DNA of 64,000 nt, from contig NC_089755.1 in NCBI RefSeq assembly GCF_040412425.1, positions 52,864,298 through 52,928,297 of the forward strand, read 5' to 3'. Under the pieces are notes generated by a model, which searched no databases, had not been told where the DNA came from, and worked only from the letters and a program-made list of their open reading frames with translations. Positions 1 through 10,515 of this stretch are shown in pieces. Every line of letters starts with the position of its first letter. Position 1 is the stretch's first letter. A program made the translations under genes and the position numbers. Source of the DNA: Macrobrachium rosenbergii (lineage: Eukaryota; Arthropoda; Malacostraca; Decapoda; Palaemonidae).

Positions 1-69
<69 letters not shown>
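1..69. repeat. (TA)n microsatellite
   Basis: The window opens inside a TA dinucleotide array with one CA interruption near position 51. It probably continues to the left. Confidence 0.97.
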
Positions 70-70
<1 letters not shown>

Positions 71-207
71 ATATAGTCAGTTAATTACTGTCATTTACAT
101 ACTATGGTACAATAATTAAATCTATAAATTGTAAAACCACAGATTTCGCCAGTCTTATTTTAGAATAGGCTCTACACGTACCATATAATAAATATTACAG
201 TAAATTC

Positions 208-497
208 GTCTATGACAGTGGTTCTCAAAAGAGTTGGTCCTTCCCTCCACGCCCCCCTTGCATCTATGAGTAAAATTCCCTCCCAGATTGAAAGGAAAAT
301 GAAAAAAGAGAGAAAGAGAAGGGTGTGTTTTTATTCTTTTAAGAATGAATTAGTGAGATACTTGACCCTGCTTCTTAGCGACTCTTGTTACGAGAATAAC
401 GAACATAATTAGAGAATCTTTTTTTTTTCCTATTGCTCGTACCCGTCCCCCTTGGAAATTGCTGGCACTCCCAAGGTTGAAAACCACTGGTCTATGA
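208..497. mobile_element. hAT-like non-autonomous element (MITE) with 8-bp duplication
   Basis: The element spans 216-489 (274 bp). It starts cagtggttctcaa and ends ttgaaaaccactg, so the ends are near-perfect terminal inverted repeats. Both flanks carry gtctatga (208-215 and 490-497), a perfect 8-bp target-site duplication. An 8-bp duplication and cagtggtt ends are typical of hAT transposons, and the TA at the duplication's centre fits the Buster-type consensus. The interior has no transposase frame, so a non-autonomous copy is inferred. Confidence 0.82.
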
Positions 498-965
498 ACG
501 CTGTGTACTGGAACAATCGAGGCCAGCAAACGAACAAACAGAGAGACTGAGCAAACGGCTCGCGTATGGGGGGGGGTGGGGGGGCGAGAGGAGAACCCAC
601 CCGCCTGTCATTCTTTGATTAAAACGGTCGTTTAAGCTATGTACAACTTTCACTTTGGGGGTTTCGTAGCCAAATTAAGACGGAGGTGGAGGAAAAAATA
701 AAAACTCGCCTTCCTTACCAAACAACAGTGATTTACCACAGAGCCGTTGAGGTGAGAAACGGTCTGACGGTTGGGGAAGGGGAAGGGGTATGTGAGATTG
801 GGGTTCATGGCCTAAGGGCATAGTTACCTGATATGACCTCCGTCGGAGTAATGATGGACGCCAAACGCTTTCATCACTCTCTTTGTCATCATGTATACAA
901 TATACTCACACACATATCTGTACACATAAACATATATATATTATATACTGTACACACAAATACAA
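498..965. other. Unassigned, no gene seen
   Basis: Mixed sequence with a G-run near 568-583. There is no credible coding frame or repeat. Confidence 0.6.
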
Positions 966-967
966 TG

Positions 968-1022
<55 letters not shown>
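966..1022. repeat. (TA)n microsatellite
   Basis: TA array abutting the left arm of the short inverted-repeat element at 1023. Confidence 0.95.
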
Positions 1023-1028
<6 letters not shown>

Positions 1029-1113
1029 ATAAAATCCACGAAGGCAAGGGAGATAGTCGAAAGGCCTCAAAGCACTCCAGTGTTTCCCTTTCCTTCGTGG
1101 ATTTCATCTTTAT
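1023..1113. mobile_element. 91-bp inverted-repeat element between TA arrays
   Basis: The arms 1023-1050 and 1086-1113 are near-perfect reverse complements (core aaatccacgaagg / ccttcgtggattt) around a ~35-bp centre. TA-rich DNA on both sides would fit a TA-targeting MITE, but no distinct duplication can be recognised inside TA repeats. Confidence 0.6.
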
Positions 1114-1164
1114 TTATATATTCATCACGTTCCATATTTTCGTGATTCAGTTATACAAACAAAC

Positions 1165-1167
<3 letters not shown>

Positions 1168-1259
<92 letters not shown>

Positions 1260-1306
1260 AAATATATATAAAAATATATATATATTAAATATATAAGAAT
1301 AAGAAG

Positions 1307-1337
<31 letters not shown>

Positions 1338-1340
1338 TGT
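1168..1340. repeat. (CA)n then (TA)n microsatellite
   Basis: CA repeats at about 1168-1197 pass into TA repeats to about 1334, with short TAA-rich interruptions near 1260-1310. The long tyrosine/isoleucine frames here are only repeat translation. Confidence 0.95.
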
Positions 1341-1341
1341 A

Positions 1342-1778
1342 ACTTGCGGAACATCTTCATTCAGAGATACATCACTATTTTAACCTCTCCATCGCAAATT
1401 GCTTTTAAAAAAATATCTTCGATTCATTTCCACTTCATGCTGTTTATACTTCCCAACACCCGGTTAATGAATAAATTTCTAATTTGCGGTTGGGGAACCC
1501 GAACCACCTGTCCTCTGATCAAATCGTGCAGTCGTCGGCGTACTACAATTATCCCTCCTCAAGGCCACCTGCTGAGCACTGACCATTTTTTAACGGTTTG
1601 GTTTTGTGTTAAGCTTTTTTTTCCTTTTCTTTAAAATGCACTGCAACAATTCGTGGTGGTTGTTTTATTCTTTTGAAGAAAAGGCTGAACCATTTCACGA
1701 ACCACAAGCATAATAGCGTAAGTACCAACTCCTCGTTAAAAGTAGACATAAAAAAATGTGTAAGAGTTACGGCCATAC
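1342..1778. other. Unassigned, no gene seen
   Basis: No protein family or repeat recognised. Confidence 0.5.
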
Positions 1779-1847
<69 letters not shown>

Positions 1848-2077
1848 GTAATAATAATAATAATAATCGCGTGAGCCACTAAAATGGTTGAATATCTCAA
1901 AAATGATATTAGTATAAATATATTATATACATATATATATTAATATATAATTACACTGACATCATTGTGGATTTCAACAACAACAACAACAACAATAATA
2001 ATAATAATAATAATAATAATAATCGCGCGTGAGCCACTAAAATGGTGAAGATATCGAAAATGTTATTAGTGTAAATA

Positions 2078-2162
<85 letters not shown>

Positions 2163-2203
2163 TAATATAAAATGACACTGACATCATTGTATATTTCTTC
2201 TAC

Positions 2204-2280
<77 letters not shown>
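1779..2280. repeat. Compound tandem duplication with embedded AAT and TA arrays
   Basis: A spacer beginning cgtgagccactaaaatgg and ending near gacatcattgt occurs twice (about 1868-1970 and 2028-2190). Each copy is followed or preceded by AAT arrays (1779-1866, 1994-2022, 2205-2280). The second spacer also holds a TA array (2082-2152). Poly-Asn, poly-Ile and poly-Leu frames here are artefacts. Confidence 0.88.
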
Positions 2281-2282
<2 letters not shown>

Positions 2283-2400
2283 CCCTTTCCTCGTTTGGTA
2301 AGTCGTAGCTTACGGATAAAAACACACTTATCAAGTCCTGGAGCACTGCGAGGACGACTGTCCTCTGAGGACAGGAGTCTCCCACAGCTAATAGTATTTC

Positions 2401-2741
2401 TAACAACACATCTCCCGTAGGAGGGCAGCGCAGTCAGCGCACCTCAGGCGGCGCACCTCAGGCATTACTTGAGGTTCTTTGCAGCGTCCCTCCCTTAGAC
2501 CCCTAGCTGCAACCCCTGTCATTCCTTTTACTGTACCTCCGTTCATATTGTCTTTCTTCCTCCTCCTTGCTATCCACCCTCTCCTAACGACTGTTTCATA
2601 GTGCAACTGCGAGGTTTTCCTCCTGTTACACCTTTCAAGCCTGTTTACTCTTAATTCCCCTTTCAGCGCTGAATGACCACATAGGTCCCAGTGCTTGGCC
2701 TTTGGTCCTAAATTCTATGTTCCCTTCCATAACAATACATC
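2401..2741 (+). mobile_element. Family C retroposon, copy 1, with target-site duplication
   Basis: The element covers about 2413-2729 and reads in the inferred sense direction. It includes the family hallmarks cctcctgttacacctttcaa and ccagtgcttggcctttgg and ends in a short tail. The flanks taacaacacatc (2401-2412) and taacaatacatc (2730-2741) match at 11 of 12 bases, as expected for a target-site duplication. There is no clear pol III promoter and no convincing protein. Confidence 0.78.
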
Positions 2742-3029
2742 GATTAATCCTCTACTGAAAAGGGCATGACGGTTCTTCATAGATTTGAAAATATATGGGA
2801 GCTGGTTAAGTCCCTTAGATATGGGTGCGTAGAAATTCTGTAGAAGTTCCTTCTTACAAAAAATAACTGCAAAAAATATGGAAGAACAACGTACAGGGTG
2901 AAAGAAATGTCCGTAACTTGCGGACAAATGATAAATTCAGCAATTTACAACAACGGGAGAGTACAATACTGGGTCTTTACACTCCGAAGAGTGTGCGCCT
3001 CCTTTTAGATGGTGAGAAGACGAATTATA

Positions 3030-3032
3030 ATG

Positions 3033-3085
<53 letters not shown>

Positions 3086-3122
3086 ACATATATACTCTGT
3101 ATATATACATATAAACTTTATA

Positions 3123-3173
<51 letters not shown>

Positions 3174-3174
3174 G
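3030..3174. repeat. (TA)n microsatellite cluster
   Basis: TA arrays interrupted by short TACATA and GTATA blocks. Confidence 0.95.
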
Positions 3175-3419
3175 AGAAAATTCCCACTGCCTTTCTAATC
3201 GACCTGATTAGAAAGCTGTTAATCAAGTAATCAATTCTGAAGACTAAAAATAGGACACAGCACGAAAGACGATAAGAAACATAATATACTTAAAAAAAAA
3301 TTTTTTCGTGATAATACGCAGTACTTAACATGAAACAATTTATACGTAAATCGTTTACACGGTCCACCAATTCGCCGTTTAGGTCAAAAGGGCGCAATGG
3401 ATTTTAGGAAACCATTCAT

Positions 3420-3496
3420 CCTTTCAAGCCTGGTTCAAGAATCGAACCCCGATCCCTCAGTTTGTGAGCTGATCGCTCGCCATTCCGCCACGAGGC

Positions 3497-3543
<47 letters not shown>
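3420..3543 (-). mobile_element. tRNA-like SINE fragment next to (GA)n
   Basis: On the minus strand 3503-3420 reads tggcggaatggcgagcg (A-box-like) then ggggttcgattctt (B-box-like), with an anticodon-arm-like ctcacaaa between. The acceptor stem does not close well, so I read a SINE head or tRNA pseudogene, not a working tRNA. A GA array occupies 3500-3543, upstream of the head. Confidence 0.5.
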
Positions 3544-3548
<5 letters not shown>

Positions 3549-4211
3549 GAAGGGGAGGGTAAGAGAAAGTAAAGGCGTCTACTACGCTCCTTGCCCAGAA
3601 TGCGACCTTTCGGAGTCTTCAGGTGTACAGAATGTGGCCCAACCATCTTCCTCGGGTAGCCAGCCATCCCTTATTCATCGGGTACCTAACCTATGCCCTT
3701 TCTTTTTTCCTACTTCCTCCTGACACCTGATACCCAGAGAAAATCCTACCACAGAGAATAACAGATTGATGGCGGACTTAGCTTGCCTGCTTCTTCCTCA
3801 TCCTCCTCTTCTTCCTCATCCTCCTCTTCTTCCTTGGAAAACAGGTTTGTCCGTTGGATATCCGTAAGGAGTCAGATTTCACACGTGGATTGGGAGGAAA
3901 ATTTGTTAATATTATTTTTTTTTTTTTTTTTTTTAGGGGTCTATTTAGTAAGTTGACGCCTGTTCTCGTAATTGACGGGGCAAGAGCCACTCATTCAAGA
4001 CAAGACTAAAGCGTCCTTTCACTTGAATTAAAAACTTGAGCAATAAAACCTTCCTTACTCTCACTCTCTGTAACATGTTTATTTTCCTACATTAAAATCT
4101 GGAAAATGTTGAATTTTCAATGATCTTCTCAATCTCAACTCATGCCAAGAGAAAATACGGTAGAAATAAATGAATGCTTAACTACAGACGTTCCCACCAT
4201 GTTCATCAAGA

Positions 4212-4212
<1 letters not shown>
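3544..4212. other. Unassigned, with short low-complexity tracts
   Basis: A small pyrimidine tandem (cttcctcatcctcctcttct) lies at about 3785-3833 and a T-run at 3915-3933. No coding region recognised. Confidence 0.5.
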
Positions 4213-4214
<2 letters not shown>

Positions 4215-4251
<37 letters not shown>

Positions 4252-4299
4252 ACACGCAAACTTTACTTTTTCACACAGAAACCTGCGATAATCGCTTGA

Positions 4300-4379
<80 letters not shown>

Positions 4380-4430
4380 AACACGTGCAAACTTTACTTT
4401 TTTACACAGAAACCAGTGATAACTGCTTGA

Positions 4431-4505
<75 letters not shown>
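4215..4505. repeat. Compound array: spacer plus (TC)n
   Basis: Three TC arrays (about 4215-4250, 4302-4375, 4434-4505) are separated by two copies of a ~53-bp spacer containing caaactttactttt and acacagaaacc. The same spacer recurs at 6072-6281. Confidence 0.92.
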
Positions 4506-4508
<3 letters not shown>

Positions 4509-4969
4509 GGGAAGGTTCCAGCGGAAGAGATGTATGAATGAAATGAGAATCTTATCCTGAACAATCATAAAAGCAGCAAAAGTTTAAAAGGAATATTTTT
4601 CCATGTCTCCAAAGTCATAAAATTTTTTAGTGTGTTGTATACGAGCTCTTTAAACACCATAATTAGGCATAAACTTAAGTAAAAAGCGATAAACTATATT
4701 TTAAACTTACATATTCTAAGCCCAAAACGAACACGAAATATCTGAATGAAAATAAAGAACTGTTCACCCCACAAAGAACAACTTTCCGCACCGCTAGACA
4801 CGAGGTGAACACTCCTTTTCAACCATATTTACTTTTCACTGCATTGCCAGATTTTTATTCATATCGGTGTTTAATAAAATACAGACGTCTTGATTTACTT
4901 GGCCGCAACACGAAAGAGAGAAATTGCGCGAGATCTTCTTGTGGACGCAAACGGAGGTGCCCAAATGAT
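4506..4969. other. Unassigned, no gene seen
   Basis: AT-rich sequence. Nothing supportable. Confidence 0.5.
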
Positions 4970-5144
4970 AAACATGAAAATAAAGAGGGCTGAACTTTAA
5001 TACTAAACATGAAAATAAAGAGGGCTGAACTTTAATACTAAACATGAAAATAAAGAGGGCTGAACTTTAATACTAAACATGAAAATAAAGAGGGCTGAAC
5101 TTTAATACTAAACATGAAAATAAAGAGGGCTGAACTTTAATAAC
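4970..5144. repeat. 35-bp tandem repeat, 5 copies
   Basis: Units start with aaacatgaaaataaagaggg at 4970, 5005, 5040, 5075 and 5110. They are essentially identical, implying recent expansion. Confidence 0.97.
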
Positions 5145-5336
5145 TGAATGATTGCTGCACGATGAGAGTGAAGCAATGTGCCGCAACATAATTCAAGGTC
5201 AGGACACCAAGAACCTGACGATGGACTCTGCGATGCCATCATCTTGATGAGCCGGAGAATTAATGACCGAGGAAGACTGACAGTGTTTCATTTACACCCT
5301 GCAAATTCTTGTCACTCATCTGCTACATTATATGGC

Positions 5337-5500
5337 GAGTTACTAAAAGGACCTCATTCAATGGATGGTATCTAATGGAAAGTTACAAGCTTTTTTGGAC
5401 AAACAGTCCACATTATCATGTATCCGCACTGTTTGTCCAAGAAAACTTGTAACTTTCCATTAGATACCATCCAGTTTGAATGAGGTCTTTTTAGTAATTC
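5337..5500. mobile_element. 164-bp foldback element
   Basis: The arms 5337-5407 and 5428-5500 are inverted copies of each other (about 90% identical by eye), around a 20-bp loop. Recognisable pieces are ggtatctaatggaaagttac and its reverse complement. A MITE or snapback repeat is most likely. The transcript would form a long hairpin. Confidence 0.72.
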
Positions 5501-6045
5501 TACTAATGCACAGAACAATTGTGTATGTGATAAAGTTAAATTATATGGAGATATATGCAGGTGTTTCATGTATCTTTCAAATCTATTTGGTGAGAGGCAT
5601 ATTCACTGAAATTACAGTTATAAATTATGAGCAGAAGAGGCAGTGCTCAGAAAAAAAAAAAAAATGCAGCATTTTTGGCAACAAAAATATTTTCCTTAAA
5701 AAAAAAAAAAAAAAAAAAACGTTGGTTACTTGAAGCATCTTGGGGCTCGCCACAGTAAGATAAGTACCATGACAAGGGGAATAAACAAAAGTGTGACGGA
5801 CGGACGGACGCACACACAGAAGAACATTCGTATGTATCCTAACCCAGATACGGGGAGATGACAAAGAATAAAACAACAGTCGAGAAATAAATAAGTCAAG
5901 GGAAATGGTTGACATAACCCGAAGCAGTCACGCGTAGAGCGATACACACCAACAAAAGAATGCCAATTGGTTGACTTGAGATATTTAATGAGATCTTGTA
6001 AAATTACAGTCAAGGTCTTGGACTGACCATGAATTCTCAAATGTC
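5501..6045. other. Unassigned, with A-runs
   Basis: A-rich runs at 5651-5664 and 5699-5719, and a small GGAC tandem near 5797-5810. No convincing gene. Confidence 0.5.
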
Positions 6046-6048
6046 TTA

Positions 6049-6193
6049 ACTCTCTCTCTCTCTCTCTCTCTCACACACGTGCAAATTATTTTTTTTAAGC
6101 AGACACCCGTGATAGCTGCCTGAATTTCTATCTCTCTGTCTCTTAACACGTGCAAATTACTTTTTTTAAACATAAACCAGTGATAACTGCCTG

Positions 6194-6235
<42 letters not shown>

Positions 6236-6274
6236 AACTTTACTTTTTACACAGAAACCAGTGATAACTGCTTG

Positions 6275-6330
<56 letters not shown>
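6049..6330. repeat. Compound array: same spacer as 4215-4505 plus (TC)n
   Basis: TC arrays (6049-6072, 6196-6229, 6278-6330) are separated by spacers that match those at 4251-4434 (acacgtgcaaa, cagtgataactgc). A middle spacer ends in a shorter, degraded TC tract (about 6129-6143). Confidence 0.9.
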
Positions 6331-6334
<4 letters not shown>

Positions 6335-6609
6335 TAATCCGGAAGGAACGATTCCGGCTCACTGTCTAATCTAATCAGAAAATTATGTATCAATTGGTTA
6401 GCCCACGGCTGTGGGAAACTTCATGCAGAATTTACCTTTCAAAGAAATACTATATTGTTTTAGCATAAATTTATACAATATACCGAAAAGACCACGAAGA
6501 GATGAATTCAAAGGATGATATTTTGTTATTCTCCTAACTGTATAGAATTCATTTAAATGTTAAAACTAATAATTCGACGTCTGAACTGATATAATTATGG
6601 AATGACTAA

Positions 6610-7011
6610 ATTCACTTCAGTGTAACATATTTGATCATGCCTATATTCACTTCCATGTATGTAACATATATTTAATCATGCTTATATTCATTTCAATGTA
6701 ACATATATTTGATCATGCCTATATTCACTTCAGTGTAACATATTTGATCATGCCTACATTCACTTCAATGTATGTAACATATATTTGATCATGCCTATAT
6801 TCACTTCAGTGTAAAATATTTGATTATGCCTACATTCACTTCAATGTAACATATTTTGATCATGCCTATATTCACTTCAATGTAACATGTTTTGACCATG
6901 CCTATATTCATTTCAATGTAACACATGTTTAACCATGCCGATATTCATTTCAATGTAACACATGTTTAATCATGCCTATATTCATTTCAATTTAACATAT
7001 TTTTAACCATG
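6610..7011. repeat. Minisatellite, ~35-41-bp unit, ~11 copies
   Basis: Diverged copies of tgtaacatat...gatcatgcctatattcac repeat through the interval. Length differences come mostly from an optional tgta/tata block. Confidence 0.92.
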
Positions 7012-7399
7012 CCTCGAGAAAACTGAATACTGTAGCTGCAATTATTCCCGCAGAGAGCAGACCCACTCCTCTTTGCCGTCTTCGGGCCCGGGCTAAGGGG
7101 CAAATAAAGGTAGATGAAGGCACTAGGTAGCGCGTTTCATTGGCAAACGGAGAGAAAATAAGACTTATTCAGCATTAAGGAAATCTCGTTTGCTGCGGGT
7201 AGGATAATCGATTCTGCAGTTTACGATTCTGGGCATAACCTCTTCCCAGAGGTCGCGACTGGCAACACCCTCCGGTACACAGTCGCATGGATGCTCCCAT
7301 GAGTATTTGGGCAGGTTTTCCTCGTTTACTTAAAAAAGAAAAAAAAAAAGAAAAACCTGGTTATCCTTCATGTGAGACTTGAAGGCAGTCATGCATGCA
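7012..7399. other. Unassigned, no gene seen
   Basis: Includes a GC-richer patch near 7080-7110 and an A-run at 7333-7355. No gene recognised. Confidence 0.5.
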
Positions 7400-7632
7400 T
7401 GACGCTGATAATAGAAATAGAGGATATGTAATTTAGGCCGACGGCTAAACGCTGAGGCCTATGAGGTCATTCAGCGCTGAAAAGAAAATTGAGGTCACAA
7501 AAGTGTAACAGGAGGAAAACCTCGCAGTTGCACTATGAAACAATTGTTAGAAGACGGTGGAAAGCAAGATGAAAGAAAGAATATGAAAGGAGGTGCGGTA
7601 AGAGGAATGAAAGGGGTTGACGCTGATAATAG
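7400..7632 (-). mobile_element. Family C retroposon, copy 2, perfect 15-bp duplication
   Basis: The element (about 7415-7617) is bounded by tgacgctgataatag at 7400-7414 and 7618-7632, a perfect 15-bp target-site duplication. The tail-side end is complete and the other end is truncated. This is the pattern of 5' truncation during target-primed reverse transcription if the sense strand is minus. Confidence 0.88.
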
Positions 7633-7692
7633 TCACGTTCTGGAAAAATGAGCAGAATTTCGAAGTTCCAGATGTTTCCTAACAAGACCCGG

Positions 7693-8173
7693 AGAAACAA
7701 GAATCAAATAGAATGTAGAATTTAGGCCAAAAGCCAAGCAGTGGGACCTATGTGGTCATTCAGTTCTGGAAGGGAAATGAAAAAAGTTTACCTTAGTTTT
7801 ACCTGACCACTGAGCTCATTAACAGCTCTCCTAGGGCTGGCCCGAAGGATTAGACTTATTTAACGTGGCTAAGAACCAACTGGTTACTTAGCAACGGGAC
7901 CTACAGCTTATTGTGGAATCCGAACCACATTATAGCGAGAGATGAATTTCTATCACCAGAAATAAGGACAGTAAGAGGATTTGAAAGGTGCAACAGGAGG
8001 AAAACCTCAAAGCAGTTGCACCATGAAACAACTGTTAGAAGAAGGTGGAAGGTAAGATGGAACAGAGAGACTATGATCGGAGGTACAGTAAAAGGAATGA
8101 AAGAGGTTGCAGCTAGAGGCCGAAGGGACGCTGCAAAGACCCTTAAGCAACGCCTACCCTACAGAAACAAGAA
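7693..8173 (-). mobile_element. Family C retroposon, copy 3, split by SINE A
   Basis: The two halves of one C copy (7704-7782 and about 7962-8162) are separated by a SINE A insertion. The outer flanks share agaaacaagaa (7693-7703 and 8163-8173), an 11-bp duplication that confirms the halves belong together. A 118-aa open frame crossing the junction is chimeric and not a gene. Confidence 0.85.
7783..7961 (-). mobile_element. SINE A, copy 1, 5'-truncated, nested in C copy 3
   Basis: Minus-strand SINE body containing ccactgagctcattaacagc, ggctggcccgaaggattag and caacgggacctacagctta. The tRNA-like head is missing. Confidence 0.88.
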
Positions 8174-8296
8174 GAGTCCGACATACTTGACTAGACGAGA
8201 AACACGACAAACACACAGAGCAAAAGATGAGTCACACTTCAAGTGTATAAAAACTCATTATGCTTAAATAAACAGACAAGTTTGAAGAGGCTCTTG

Positions 8297-8487
8297 AAGA
8301 AGATAAACAAGGGATAAACAAAAGACAAATGGATAAACACCCGAAAAGATGTTAAGCATAAATAGAAGACAAAAAAAAAAAAGTATGAAGACACACATTA
8401 AGAAGATAAACAAAGAAGACAAAGAGATAAACAAAAGACAACTGGATAAACGCCCGAACAGATGTTAAGCATAAAGAGAAGACAACA
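8297..8487. repeat. ~105-bp tandem duplication
   Basis: Two copies share aagaagataaacaa, ggataaac and agatgttaagcataaa (about 8297-8372 and 8401-8487). Confidence 0.85.
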
Positions 8488-8997
8488 AAAATAAAAAAAT
8501 GAAGGATAAGAACAAACTCTAATAACGGAGACAACGGGCAGGAGATGACATCACCGAGGAGCGATCTCTCGGTTAGAATAAAAATAAAAAATAAAACAGT
8601 CAGCTTACTGAGACAAAAGAACAATAATACAGTGGAACGAAAGGAGATGTACGACACAAAATTCAAAACTCAACCGCAGAACTGAGGATGATAATACAAC
8701 GGAGAACGACGAGCCGTTGCAAAGACCAAACCCACACCAAACGACTACCACACACAATCAGCTGCTTAATTAGCAGGATGCAGCGACGGCAAACGCGACA
8801 TCAGCACAAAGACTCCGGTGAAGTAACGCTTGCAAAGATACTGCTGAGTAGTTTACCCGAGTTGGCATTTTGCATCAGGATAAAAAAGAACGCAACAGGA
8901 AAGTTCACTCTTTCGCCGTCGGTACGTTTTCCGTGAAACGTCAGGATTTTCTAAAAGGAACAATAGTTCTCGCAAAATACCAGTTTATCCTGTTTAT
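8488..8997. other. Unassigned, no gene seen
   Basis: Short frames only. None has a recognisable domain. Confidence 0.5.
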
Positions 8998-9378
8998 CAG
9001 TTTCCTCGGCGCAATCGAGTCTTCTGTACGGCCGCTACAGCGTATAATCAAGGCCACCGAAAATAGATCTATCTTTCGGTGGTCTCGGTATAATGCTGTA
9101 TGAGCCTCGGCCCATGAAACTTTAACCACGGACCGGTAGTGGCCTATCCTGTAACGTTGCCAGATGCACGATTATGGCTAACTTTAACCTTAAATTAAAT
9201 AAAAACTACTGATGCTAGAGGGCTGCAATTTGGTATGTTTGATGATTGGGGGGTGGATGATCAACATACCAATTTGCAGCCCTCTAGCCTCAGTAGTTTT
9301 TAAGATATGAGGGCGGACAGAAAAAGTGCGGACGGACAGACAAAGACAGCACAATAGTTTTCTTTTACAGAAAACTAA
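8998..9378. mobile_element. Family D multi-hairpin element, copy 1
   Basis: Features in order: gcgcaatcgag near the left end; a hairpin around atagatctat with ccaccgaaa/tttcggtgg arms; a ~100-bp palindrome with arms near 9208-9248 and 9260-9301 (core gctagagggctgcaatttgg); and a terminal hairpin tagttttc/gaaaacta. There is no coding frame. Confidence 0.85.
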
Positions 9379-10124
9379 AAAAAAATAAAACTTATAACAA
9401 GGAAACTCTTCCGCTTACCCTCTTGACTTTTAGGCCTCATAGCATTGCCGCTCACACCAGTCTTTTAAGATCTATTGCAAGTTTTGGCACCGCATGGTTG
9501 TTTCTATTGTGCAAGAGTTTCTGTCCTCCGAGCATCCCCGTTCTACTGCCTGGCCTTGAGTTTAGCAAGGCTTAACTCCAAGAATATACACAACAAAAGT
9601 CTACTGCTACTCAGATCATTCCGTAGCTTAGAAAGAAATGAACAAGATTGCATCAGGATTTTTCAGTTACACTGTAACAGAGAAAGTCTGATATCTTTAC
9701 CAGAGTAAATAAATTTGGGATCTGAATCACGGCCTTTCATTCAATAATGGATTCATCTTATATATTTCAGAGCTACAAAAATTATTGCTGAAAATTTTTA
9801 CCATTTCCAAAAGATTTAAAAGGCCAAAGGATCTTGCACCGTTGCAAACAAAAACAACAGTCAAAGGACACTTCCAAGACATAACGAACACCGAGGGATC
9901 AGTTACCACTCCCAAGAAAGCGAATTCCGAAGGACTAGACCCCATTCCAAAATTGACCCAAGAATCAATTTCCGTTCACGACGCGAAAAAATAAGAAATG
10001 CTCATTTCTAATTTCCAGGTAATATAAGAAAACAAACCGTTAATTTCAATTCCAAAATTCAAAAAAAAAAATAAATAAAATAAATAACATTCCCCGGATT
10101 ATTCCTTATTCAGAGCGATTAAAA
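9379..10124. other. Unassigned, no gene seen
   Basis: A-rich tracts appear toward the right end. Short overlapping frames near 9475-9994 resemble no family I know. Confidence 0.5.
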
Positions 10125-10298
10125 AAAAAAAAGCGTGATTCCCCACTAAAAAAAGCGTGATTCCCCACTAAGAGATTATAAAGATTTCATAATGCCCATC
10201 CCCTTCCCAGCGCACAATAAGGAAAAATACCTCAAAACGGTCAGACCAAATGAAAAGATGAGTCTCTTGCGTCATCATCCTTCATATTACTCCCAGCA

Positions 10299-10331
<33 letters not shown>

Positions 10332-10515
10332 GCAAAAATAAAGATTTTGTGTCATATCCTCCCGTTAACTGCCAGTACAAAGAAAAAAAAGTTCTCTTGC
10401 ATCATATCCTTCCTATTACTGCCAGCACAAAAAAAAAAAAAATAATAAAGATCCCATAACTGCCAGAAAAAAAAAAAAAAAACTGCATCATATCCTTCCC
10501 TTAACTGCCAGCACA
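10125..10515. repeat. Degenerate tandem with embedded poly-A
   Basis: Starts with a duplicated agcgtgattccccacta (10131-10170). About five copies of a tcatatccttcc...ctgccagcac spacer follow, each ending in a variable A-run (the longest about 10301-10330). Confidence 0.82.

Noticed and set aside
833..1360. Open frames of 69-151 aa on both strands rich in Tyr/Ile/His
   Set aside because: Direct translation of TA and CA repeats. The same applies to similar frames at every other TA array.
3420..3503. Functional tRNA gene on the minus strand
   Set aside because: A and B boxes are recognisable, but the acceptor and anticodon arms do not pair properly. A SINE head or tRNA pseudogene is a better fit.
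3397..3723. Open frame of 108 aa with an Arg-Glu run
   Set aside because: The Arg-Glu run is the GA array and the frame crosses the tRNA-like fragment. Frames at 23093, 36876, 52695 and 59236 are of the same kind.
8998..9378. Family D as a definite Helitron
   Set aside because: The 3' hairpin runs directly into CTAA with no spacing, a TC 5' end is not evident, and no Rep/Helicase is present. The class is left open.
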